Origin: Pseudoduganella sp.
GTDB taxonomy: Bacteria; Pseudomonadota; Gammaproteobacteria; Burkholderiales; Burkholderiaceae_D
NCBI GenBank assembly: GCA_021323265.1
Contig: JAJTCO010000027.1
Location: 1 to 64,000, forward strand
DNA: 64,000 nt
Direction of reading: 5' to 3'
The translations under genes and the position numbers were made by a program. Numbering within the stretch: position 1 is the first letter of the stretch; each line of letters starts with the position of its first letter. Shown here one piece after another: positions 55,280 through 62,306 of this stretch. The notes beneath the pieces are model-generated. The model searched no databases and was not told the DNA's origin. It was given only the letters and a program-made list of their open reading frames with translations.

Positions 55280-56032
55280 ATGAAAGACGCGACTATCCGT
55301 GTCGGCATCGGCGGCTGGGACTTCCCGCCCTGGCGCGACACCTTCTACCCGCCCGAGGTGCCCATGCGGCGCGCGCTGGAGTATGCCAGCGGCGTGCTGG
55401 GCAGCATCGAGATCAACAGCACCTTCTACCGCAACGCGAAGCCCGAGCATTTCGCGGCGTGGGCCGCGCGCACGCCGGACGACTTTGTCTTTGCCCTGAA
55501 GGCTTCGCGCTACGCGACCAACCGCAAGGTGCTGGGCGAGGCGGGCGAATCGGTCGAGCGCTTCCTGGGCAGCGGCCTGTCCGAACTGGGCGACAAGCTG
55601 GGGCCGATCCTGTGGCAACTGGCGGCGACCAAGCGCTTCGACCCGGACGACCTGGAGGCGTTCTTCCAGCTGCTGCCGCCCAGGCTGGGCAAGCGCAAGC
55701 TGCGCCACGTACTCGATGCGCGGCACGAGAGCTTCCTGTGCAAGGAGTACCTGGCGCTGGCGCGCAAGTACAAGGTGGCGACGGTGCTGACCGATTCGCC
55801 GAAGTTCCCCCACTTCAGCGAGCTGACCGCGCGCGACTTCGTCTATGCGCGCCTGATGGATGCGCGCAGCGAGGTGGCCACCGGCTACACGCGGCCGGCC
55901 CTGAAGAAGTGGGCGGCGCAGGCGCAGCAATGGGCCGACGGCGGCAGGCGCGACGTCTTCATCTACTTCATCAACGGTGCCAAGGAGCGCGCCCCGGCGG
56001 CGGCGCTGCAATTGCAGCGCAACCTGGCCTAG
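55280..56032 (+). CDS. DUF72 family protein
   Basis: 250 residues, TIM-barrel-like DUF72 (YecE family): RVGIGGWDFPPWRDTFYPPEV, SIEINSTFYRNAKPEHFAAWAART, FALKASRYATN, FIYFINGAKERAPAAA. YecE/DUF72 proteins have no established function. ATG 55280 preferred over the track GTG 55256. Its stop overlaps the convergent fbpC stop within CTAG. Confidence 0.9.
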   Translation: MKDATIRVGIGGWDFPPWRDTFYPPEVPMRRALEYASGVLGSIEINSTFYRNAKPEHFAAWAARTPDDFVFALKASRYATNRKVLGEAGESVERFLGSGLSELGDKLGPILWQLAATKRFDPDDLEAFFQLLPPRLGKRKLRHVLDARHESFLCKEYLALARKYKVATVLTDSPKFPHFSELTARDFVYARLMDARSEVATGYTRPALKKWAAQAQQWADGGRRDVFIYFINGAKERAPAAALQLQRNLA

Positions 56033-57069
56033 CCAGGCGCGTCGGCGGGGAAGGACACCACGTGGTCGGCACCGAGCGTGATGCCGATGCGTTCGCCCAG
56101 GGCGTGATTGTGGTGGCTAGGGACCAGCGAAAGCACGTGCGCGCCGCTGGCCAGGCGCAGCGTGTACAGGAATTCCGCGCCGCGGAAGGCCTTGGCCACC
56201 ACTTCCGCCGTCAGCGCGCTGGCGTCGTCGTGCAGCACGTCGTCCGGCCGCAGCAGCACATCCACCTTGCGCCCCGCCGCGCCTTGCGCGCCCTGCGTGT
56301 CCAGGCTGCCCAGTTCGAAGCGGATGCGGCCATCCGCCTGCACCTCGCCCGGCAGGAACACGCCCTGCCCGACAAAGTCTGCCACGAAGCGGTTGGCGGG
56401 ACGGTGGTACAGGTTGTAAGGCGTGTCCCATTGCTGGATGCGGCCTTCGTGCATCACGCCGACCATGTCGGCAAAAGCGAAGGCTTCGTACTGGTCGTGC
56501 GTGACCAGGATGGCGCTCACTCCTTCGGCGCGCAGGATCTGGCGCACTTCCTGCGCCAGGCGTTCGCGCAGGTCGATGTCGAGGTTGGAGAAGGGTTCGT
56601 CCAGCAGCAGCAGGCGCGGACGGGGCGCCAGCGCACGCGCCAGGGCCACGCGCTGTTGCTGGCCACCGGACAGCTCGTGCGGATAGCGCTCGCCCTGCCC
56701 TGCCAGGCCCACCGTCTGCAGCAGCGCCGCGACGCGTTCCTGCCGTTCCCGGGGCGCCAGGCCAAAGCCGATGTTTCCCGCCACCGTCAGATGGGGGAAC
56801 AGGGCGTAATCCTGGAATACCATGCCGACGCGGCGCTTTTCGGCCGGCACGTGCAGCCCTGGGCGCGCCACGATGTCGCCCTCGATCGCGATGCTGCCCG
56901 CGGCTGTCGCCTCGAAGCCGGCAATGCAGCGCAGGACCGTGGTCTTGCCACAGCCCGAAGGGCCAAGCAGGCAAGCGATGCTGCCGGCCGCCAGTTGCAG
57001 CGACAGGCGGTCCACCACCGTGTTGCTGCCGAATGCGTAGGAAATTTGCTGCAAGTCGAGGATAGGCAT
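56029..57069 (-). CDS. fbpC: Iron(III) ABC transporter ATP-binding protein (FbpC)
   Basis: 346 residues. Walker A GPSGCGKTT, signature LSGGQQQRVALARAL, Walker B RLLLLDEPFSNLD and H-loop LVTHDQYEAF all present; the C-terminal TOBE-type domain follows (VLLRPDDVLHDDAS). Powers Fe3+ uptake with FbpA/FbpB, whose genes flank it but on other strands. ATG 57069 preferred over TTG 57078. The -10 on the reverse strand would start transcription within about 2 bases of the ATG, so the mRNA may be leaderless. Confidence 0.9.
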   Translation of the reverse strand: MPILDLQQISYAFGSNTVVDRLSLQLAAGSIACLLGPSGCGKTTVLRCIAGFEATAAGSIAIEGDIVARPGLHVPAEKRRVGMVFQDYALFPHLTVAGNIGFGLAPRERQERVAALLQTVGLAGQGERYPHELSGGQQQRVALARALAPRPRLLLLDEPFSNLDIDLRERLAQEVRQILRAEGVSAILVTHDQYEAFAFADMVGVMHEGRIQQWDTPYNLYHRPANRFVADFVGQGVFLPGEVQADGRIRFELGSLDTQGAQGAAGRKVDVLLRPDDVLHDDASALTAEVVAKAFRGAEFLYTLRLASGAHVLSLVPSHHNHALGERIGITLGADHVVSFPADAPG

Positions 57070-57076
57070 AGCACGC

Positions 57077-57086
57077 AATTATAATT
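57077..57086. promoter_or_regulatory. Symmetric divergent -10 box between fbpC and fbpB
   Basis: AATTATAATT is self-complementary and provides TATAAT on both strands, 8 bases before the fbpC ATG and 25 before the fbpB start. It repeats the arrangement seen between hrpA and argA. Confidence 0.5.
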
Positions 57087-57109
57087 CCCCTTTTCGCAAC
57101 GGAGCCATC

Positions 57110-58792
57110 TTGCCCACAGCACTCGCCCGCCACGCCTGGCGCACACTGAAAGCGCAACCGGCCATCTTCTGGTGGGCGCTGGGCGTGGCCTTGCTCGTTG
57201 CCCTGCCCATCGCCAGCGTGGCGGCCCACCTGCTGGCCGGCCAGGGCGGCGAAACCTGGTCCCACCTGGCCGACACGGTGCTGGGCGGCTATATCGGCAA
57301 CACCTTGCGCCTGTGCGTCGGCGTGGCGCTGGGCACGGTGCTGGTCGGCACCGGCGCTGCCTGGCTGGTCACCATGCACGATTTTCCGGGCCGCCGCCTG
57401 TTCGAATGGGCGCTGGTGCTGCCGCTGGCGGTGCCGGCCTACGTCATGGCCTATACCTACACCGACCTGCTGCAGTTCGTCGGGCCGGTGCAAAGCTGGC
57501 TGCGCGCGGTCACCGGCTGGGAAGCCGGCCAGTACTGGTTCCCGGACGTGCGTACCGTAGGCGGCGCGGTGCTGATGTTCGTCTTCGTGCTCTACCCCTA
57601 CGTCTACCTGCTGGCGCGCACCGCCTTCCTGGAGCGCGCGGCGGGCGTGCTGGAAGCGGGCCGCTCGCTTGGCCTGGGCCCCTGGTCCAACTTCGTGCGC
57701 GTGTCGCTGCCGCTGGCGCGGCCGGCCATCGCCACCGGCGCCGCCCTGGCGCTGATGGAGACGCTGGCCGACTATGGCGCGGTGTCCTATTTCGGCGTGC
57801 ACACCTTCACCACCGGCATCTATCGCGCCTGGTTTTCGCTGGGCGACCGCGTGGCGGCGTCGCAACTGGCTGCCACCTTGCTCGGTTTCGTCGCCCTGGT
57901 GCTGTGGCTGGAACATGTGGCACGGGGCCGCGCGCGCTTCCACAACACCGGCCGCCGCGCGCCGCAGGCCGTGCAGCGCCTGCGCGGCGCGCGCGCCTGG
58001 CTGGCCTGCCTGGGCTGCGCCCTGCCGCTGCTGCTCGGCTTCCTGCTGCCTGGCGCGCGCCTGCTGCACATGGCGCTGGCCGGCGGCGACGCGCAGTTCG
58101 GCGCGCGCTTCGTGGAACTGGCGCGCAACAGCTTTGCGCTGGCGGCGCTGACGGCGTGCTGCGCCGCGCTGCTGGCGGTACTGCTGGCCTATGCCGGGCG
58201 CCTGTCGGCGCATCCCCTGCTGCGCCTGGCCAACGGCACGGTGGGCCTGGGCTATGCGGTGCCCGGCTCGGTGATCGCGGTGGGCGTGCTGGTGCCGCTG
58301 GCCTGGCTGGACAACCGGCTGGCGCAGGCCGTGGCGGCCGTCACCGGAAGCAGTCCGGGCCTGCTGCTGACGGGCGGCATCGCAGCGCTCGTGTATGCCT
58401 ACCTGGTGCGCTACCAGACGGTGGCGCTGCGCACGGTGCAGGCCAGCCTGGGCAAGATCACGCCCAACATGGACGAAGCGGCGCGCTCCCTGGGCCAGGC
58501 CCAGATGGGGGTCCTGCGGCGCGTGCACCTGCCGCTGTTGCGCGGCAGCTTGCTCACGGCCGCGCTACTGGTGTTTGTCGACGTGATGAAGGAACTGCCG
58601 GCCACGCTGGTGATGCGGCCGTTCAATTTCGACACCCTGGCCACGCAAGCCTTCACGCTGGCGGCGGACGAACGCCTGGCCGAGGCGTCCACCGCCGCCC
58701 TGGCCATCGTGGCCGTGGGCATCGTGCCGCTGCTGATCCTGTCGCGCCAGATCCGCCAGGGCAGTGCTTACTGCCAGCCGGCGCGGTCGTAA
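57110..58792 (+). CDS. fbpB: Iron(III) ABC transporter permease (FbpB)
   Basis: 560 residues, about 12 membrane segments, two fused permease halves, each with an EAA-loop sequence (EAGRSLGLGPWSNFVRVSLPLARPA; EAARSLGQAQMGVLRRVHLPLLRGS). Start is TTG 57110 with GGAG 5 bases upstream. Transports Fe3+ through the inner membrane. It is divergent from fbpC and its end overlaps the end of fbpA by 25 bases; the usual fbpABC order is scrambled here. Confidence 0.9.
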   Translation: MPTALARHAWRTLKAQPAIFWWALGVALLVALPIASVAAHLLAGQGGETWSHLADTVLGGYIGNTLRLCVGVALGTVLVGTGAAWLVTMHDFPGRRLFEWALVLPLAVPAYVMAYTYTDLLQFVGPVQSWLRAVTGWEAGQYWFPDVRTVGGAVLMFVFVLYPYVYLLARTAFLERAAGVLEAGRSLGLGPWSNFVRVSLPLARPAIATGAALALMETLADYGAVSYFGVHTFTTGIYRAWFSLGDRVAASQLAATLLGFVALVLWLEHVARGRARFHNTGRRAPQAVQRLRGARAWLACLGCALPLLLGFLLPGARLLHMALAGGDAQFGARFVELARNSFALAALTACCAALLAVLLAYAGRLSAHPLLRLANGTVGLGYAVPGSVIAVGVLVPLAWLDNRLAQAVAAVTGSSPGLLLTGGIAALVYAYLVRYQTVALRTVQASLGKITPNMDEAARSLGQAQMGVLRRVHLPLLRGSLLTAALLVFVDVMKELPATLVMRPFNFDTLATQAFTLAADERLAEASTAALAIVAVGIVPLLILSRQIRQGSAYCQPARS

Positions 58793-59775
58793 ATCTTCTG
58801 CACCGCGGCCTGGTGCCGGGCCAGCTTGCCCACGCCGATGCTGTCCTGCTTGAAGTTGCCCAGTTTGGCCAGGGCCGGATTGGCAGTCTTCACGCCGGCC
58901 ACCACCGGCCACTCGTTGTTGCCGTCGGCGAAGTACACCTGGGCCGCGTCCGACGCCAGGTACTCCAGGAACTTGACGGCGGCCTCCTTGTGCGGCGCCG
59001 TCTTCAGCACGCCCGCCCCGGAAATATTCACGTGGGTGCCTTCGCCCTTCTGGTTCGGCCACACCACGCTGACCGACTCCATCAGCTTCTTGTCTTCCGG
59101 CTTGTCCGAGCGCATCAGGCGCGCCACGTAATAGGAATTGGCCAGCGCCACGCCGCATTCGCCGGCCGCGACGGCCTTGATCTGGTCGGTGTCGCCGCCC
59201 TTGGGCGCGCGCGCGAAGTTGGCCACCAGTCCCTTGGCCCAGTCGAACACCTTCTGCTCGCCGCCGCGCTCGTACAGGGCGGCGCCCAGCGACAGGTTGT
59301 ACGGGTGGGCGCCGGAGCGCACGCATACCTTGCCCTTCAGGCGCGGGTTGGCCAGGTCTTCGTAGTTCTGCACGTCGGCGCCGTTGACGCTCTTGTTATG
59401 CACGATGACGCGGGCGCGCAGGGAGAAGGCATACCAGTCGGCGGTGCGCAAGTGGGCGGGAATGCGCGCGTTCAGCGTGGCCGATTGCACCGGCGCGAAC
59501 AGCTGCAGTTCATCGGCCTTGGCCAGGCGCGCCGCGTCCACCGTCAGCAGCACGTCGGCCGGGCTGTTCGCCCCTTCGTTGCGGATGCGTTCGAGCAGCT
59601 CGTTCTCGCCCGCCTCGATGCGGTTGATCTTGATGCCGGTCTGCTTGGTGAAGTTGTCGTACAGCGCCTGGTCGGTCTGGTAATGGCGCGCCGAGTACAG
59701 GTTCAGCACCTGTGACTGGGCGGCGCCAGCGGCCAGGGTGGCCGCCAGCAGGGCGGCGAGTTGCAGCAGCTTCAT
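58768..59775 (-). CDS. fbpA: Iron(III)-binding periplasmic protein (FbpA)
   Basis: 335 residues. Signal peptide MKLLQLAALLAATLAAGAAQS, then LNLYSARHYQTDQALYDNFTKQTGIKIN and the periplasmic substrate-binding core (SVVWPNQKGEGTHVNISGAGV, EYLASDAAQVYFADGNNEWPV), as in FbpA/FutA. Supplies ferric iron to FbpBC. A Fur-box-like palindrome lies upstream, supporting iron repression. Its 3' end overlaps fbpB on the other strand. Confidence 0.92.
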   Translation of the reverse strand: MKLLQLAALLAATLAAGAAQSQVLNLYSARHYQTDQALYDNFTKQTGIKINRIEAGENELLERIRNEGANSPADVLLTVDAARLAKADELQLFAPVQSATLNARIPAHLRTADWYAFSLRARVIVHNKSVNGADVQNYEDLANPRLKGKVCVRSGAHPYNLSLGAALYERGGEQKVFDWAKGLVANFARAPKGGDTDQIKAVAAGECGVALANSYYVARLMRSDKPEDKKLMESVSVVWPNQKGEGTHVNISGAGVLKTAPHKEAAVKFLEYLASDAAQVYFADGNNEWPVVAGVKTANPALAKLGNFKQDSIGVGKLARHQAAVQKIYDRAGWQ

Positions 59776-59808
59776 GAGGGCATTCTCCAGGGAAGGGATG
59801 AAGCCCCG

Positions 59809-59838
59809 ATGCTAGCAAACAATGCAAGCTAAATGCAA
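59809..59838 (-). promoter_or_regulatory. Promoter of fbpA
   Basis: On the reverse strand TTGCAT (-35) and TAGCAT (-10) are spaced by 18 bases. The -35 lies inside the Fur-box-like sequence, so bound Fur would block it. Confidence 0.5.
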
Positions 59839-59851
59839 ACGATTCTCATTT
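59831..59851. promoter_or_regulatory. Fur-box-like operator upstream of fbpA
   Basis: AAATGCAAACGATTCTCATTT resembles the Fur consensus (GATAATGATAATCATTATC type) and matches the AATGAGAATCgTTTGCAT style seen in many Fur targets. It lies about 60-75 bases before the fbpA ATG and also touches the stop of the upstream hydrolase gene. Confidence 0.6.
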
Positions 59852-60747
59852 TATGACTGCGGCCTGCCGTCGCTGCCGGCAAACCAGTCCAGCGCCGCCT
59901 GCCACAGCGGCTCGGCATGGGCGCGGAAGTAGCCCATGTGCCCCAGCTGGCCCAGGCCCTGCGCGGCCGGGTCGATGTCGACGCCGTACCACGGCGCGTT
60001 GCGGTAGCCCGACATGAGCGCATCGCGCGAGCGCGGCGGCGCCCACAAGTCGTCGGTCGCGTTCACGGCCAGGATCGGCGTGCGCACGGTGGCAAAGCCG
60101 GCCGCGATGTCCGGCACGGTCGGGTCGTCCAGGAAGTAGCGCGGGAAGCTGCACCAGCGTTTCCACTGGTGGTAGACGCCCAGCGGCAGGTCCTCGCCCA
60201 TGCCCAGTTTGCTCCATGCCAGGCGCCCCTTCCAGCGCGTGACGATGGGGCCGACCACGTGCCACATGGCCAGCACGCGCAGGCGCTCCAGGCGCGGCAT
60301 CCAGCCGTGCCAGCCGGCGCCCACGCCGAACAGGTAGACGCCGGCGATGCGCGCGTGGTTGGGCAGCAGGCCCAGGGCGTGGCCGCCATAGGAGTGGCCC
60401 ACCATGTACAGCGGCGTGCTGTCGGCCGGCGCAAAGTAGTCGATCACGGCGCGCAGGTCGAGCCGCGCCCAGTCGAGGAAGCTGGCTTCGAAGCCGCGCA
60501 GCGACTTGGGCGCCGAACCGCCCACGCCGCGGTAGTCGAAGGTGAGGACGGTATAGCCCTGCCCCGCCGCGAATTCCGCGAAGCGGCGGTAGAAACCCTG
60601 CGGCACGCCGGTGGCGCCCGCCACCAGCAGGCGCGCCTTTTCCGGGCCGCGGGCGCGGTAGCACATGGCCGACAGGCGATAGCCGTCGGCGGCCCGCAGT
60701 TCCAGTTTTTCCGCCAGCAGCAAGGCGGCACTCGGCAAATTGCTCAT
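59851..60747 (-). CDS. Alpha/beta hydrolase
   Basis: 298 residues. Ser in VGHSYGGHALG (GHSYGG elbow); strand and oxyanion elements at LLVAGATGVPQGFYRRFAEFAAGQGYTVLTFDYRGVGGS; Asp in NATDDLWAPP and His in GQLGHMGYFR. Such hydrolases are often of unknown substrate. Start at 60747 overlaps the TetR stop (ATGA), so the two genes are one transcript and the hydrolase is the probable target of the regulator. Confidence 0.87.
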   Translation of the reverse strand: MSNLPSAALLLAEKLELRAADGYRLSAMCYRARGPEKARLLVAGATGVPQGFYRRFAEFAAGQGYTVLTFDYRGVGGSAPKSLRGFEASFLDWARLDLRAVIDYFAPADSTPLYMVGHSYGGHALGLLPNHARIAGVYLFGVGAGWHGWMPRLERLRVLAMWHVVGPIVTRWKGRLAWSKLGMGEDLPLGVYHQWKRWCSFPRYFLDDPTVPDIAAGFATVRTPILAVNATDDLWAPPRSRDALMSGYRNAPWYGVDIDPAAQGLGQLGHMGYFRAHAEPLWQAALDWFAGSDGRPQS

Positions 60748-61328
60748 GTTTTCTTCTCCACTGTCAGCATTGGCATCAGCGCATCCATGGTCTGCACCAT
60801 CGGCGCGGTGTCGCCCGCCACGCGCACCTGCAGCAGGCCGCCTTCATAGGCCGCCAGGATCAGGGCGGCAATGGCTTCGGCGCGCGGGCGCTCGTGGCCG
60901 GCCTGCACCAGCGCCTCGGCCATGCGGCCGCGCAGGTCGGCAAAGCCGGTGCGCAGCGCGGCGCGGATGGCCACGTCGTCCGCGGTCGACTCCAGCGCCA
61001 CCGCCGCCAGCGGGCAGCCCAGCTCGAACTGGCTGTCGTCCAGCCCGCGCAGCGCGCGCAGGATCCACGCCTGCAGCGCGGCCACCACGTCCGGCCCGCG
61101 GGCCAGGTAAGTGTCGAGCTTGTGGCACAGGAAGCTGAACGTCGCTTCGATGGCGGCCACCGCCAGCTGGTCCTTGCCGCCGGGGAAATGGTGATACAGC
61201 ACGCCTTTCGGCGCCTTGGCCGTGGCCAGGATGTCGCTCACGCCGGCGCCATGCAGGCCGCGGTGCTGCAGCGTGGTGATCATGGCGTTGATCAGGCGTT
61301 CGCGCGTGGTGAGGGGGGGCGTCGTCAT
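60744..61328 (-). CDS. TetR-family transcriptional regulator
   Basis: 194 residues; ATG 61328 preferred over the track start (61382). N-terminal HTH (TTRERLINAMITTLQHRGLHGAGVSDILATAKAPKGVLYHHFPGGKDQL) and C-terminal ligand-binding helices (GCPLAAVALESTAD), close to the LmrA/YxaF-like group. It sits directly upstream of the hydrolase with overlapping codons. An operator-like palindrome is located in its own promoter, indicating autorepression. Confidence 0.9.
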   Translation of the reverse strand: MTTPPLTTRERLINAMITTLQHRGLHGAGVSDILATAKAPKGVLYHHFPGGKDQLAVAAIEATFSFLCHKLDTYLARGPDVVAALQAWILRALRGLDDSQFELGCPLAAVALESTADDVAIRAALRTGFADLRGRMAEALVQAGHERPRAEAIAALILAAYEGGLLQVRVAGDTAPMVQTMDALMPMLTVEKKT

Positions 61329-61337
61329 GTCAGCAAC

Positions 61338-61364
61338 TCTATAGACCGGTCGGTCCAATGTCAA
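61338..61364 (-). promoter_or_regulatory. Promoter of tetR-hydrolase
   Basis: TTGACA (-35) and TATAGA (-10) on the reverse strand, spacer 15 bases. The TetR operator palindrome lies in the spacer between the two boxes. Confidence 0.6.
61342..61357. promoter_or_regulatory. TetR operator palindrome
   Basis: TAGACCGGTCGGTCCA is a near-perfect palindrome (AGACCGGTCGGTC core), like the TAGACCGGTCGGTCTA operators of LmrA/YxaF-type TetR regulators. It lies 14 bases before the tetR ATG, between the -35 and -10. Confidence 0.75.
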
Positions 61365-61443
61365 GCGCCATGGGGATGTCAACTCTGCTTGCTCCTTGGT
61401 AAAATACCTCTTTGGGCGGCAGCCCTGCTATCGAGAATTGCAA

Positions 61444-62109
61444 ATGAGCCAACATTTTTCCGGCAGCCTGTTCATGGTTGCTGCACCATCGGGTGCCGGT
61501 AAATCGACGCTGGTCAATGCCCTGCTGGCGCAGGAACCAGCCATCAAACTGTCCATCTCGACCACCACGCGCGCACCGCGCCCGGGCGAGCAGCACGGCC
61601 GCGAGTACTTCTTCACCACGGCCGAAGACTTCCTGCAGCGCGCCGAACAGGGTGAGTTCCTGGAATGGGCCGAAGTGCACGGCAATTACTACGGCACCTC
61701 GCGCATCTTCGTGGAAGAACAGATGAAGGCCGGCACCGACATCCTGCTGGAGATCGACTGGCAGGGCGCGCGCCAGGTCAAGAAGCAATTCCCGCAGGCG
61801 GCCGGCATCTTCATCCTGCCGCCGTCGATCGCGGCGCTGGAAGAGCGCCTGCACAAGCGCGGCCAGGATGAACCGCACGTGATCACGCGCCGCCTGCTGG
61901 CGGCGGGCGGCGAAATCGCCCACGCGCCGGAGTTCGAGTATGTTATTATCAACGAAGAGTTCCCGGTCGCCTTGTCGGAGCTGAGCGCGATCGTCCGATC
62001 GGCCCGTTGCCGGTTCGCGCAACAAGCCTCCACGCCGACCACGCAGAATAATCACCGCATCTATCCAGGAGTTGTAGCATGGCCCGTATTACTATTGAAG
62101 ATTGCCTGA
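61444..62109 (+). CDS. gmk: Guanylate kinase
   Basis: Converts GMP and ATP to GDP and ADP. Walker A GAGKST ([17 protein letters not shown]), the GMP-binding [11 protein letters not shown] and REYFF motifs, and [10 protein letters not shown] are visible. ATG 61444 ([10 protein letters not shown]) preferred over track start 61396. The open frame is 221 codons, but the last about 25 residues (from QQASTPTT) do not resemble the family and overlap rpoZ by 31 bases. A one-base shift at about 62028 gives LHADHAE and a stop at 62051, leaving a proper gap with an AGGAG site before rpoZ. The body of the gene is certain; the C-terminus is not. Confidence 0.9.
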   Translation: MSQHFSGSLFMVAAPSGAGKSTLVNALLAQEPAIKLSISTTTRAPRPGEQHGREYFFTTAEDFLQRAEQGEFLEWAEVHGNYYGTSRIFVEEQMKAGTDILLEIDWQGARQVKKQFPQAAGIFILPPSIAALEERLHKRGQDEPHVITRRLLAAGGEIAHAPEFEYVIINEEFPVALSELSAIVRSARCRFAQQASTPTTQNNHRIYPGVVAWPVLLLKIA

Positions 62110-62282
62110 AGAACATTCCCAACCGCTTCCAGCTGACCCTGGCAGCGACCTACCGCGCACGCCAGCTGCTGCAGGGCCACACCCCGAAGGTGGAAGCCAA
62201 GGACAAGCCAACCGTGGTGGCGCTGCGCGAAATCGCCGCCGGCAAAGTCGGCCTGGAAATGCTGAAAAAGGTCCCTATGTAA
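62079..62282 (+). CDS. rpoZ: RNA polymerase omega subunit
   Basis: 67 residues: [30 protein letters not shown], the standard omega start. It stabilises beta-prime folding and binds ppGpp site 1 with it. AGGAG 8 bases upstream. Short but full length for betaproteobacteria. Located between gmk and spoT, the conserved order. Confidence 0.97.
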   Translation: MARITIEDCLKNIPNRFQLTLAATYRARQLLQGHTPKVEAKDKPTVVALREIAAGKVGLEMLKKVPM

Positions 62283-62306
62283 GCTGGGAACCTTATAGTT
62301 CCCCCT

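Noticed and set aside
56117-58528. 803-codon minus-strand ORF over fbpC/fbpB
   Set aside because: Covers two genes in a shifted or opposite frame; its text is His/Gln/Arg-rich with no motif.
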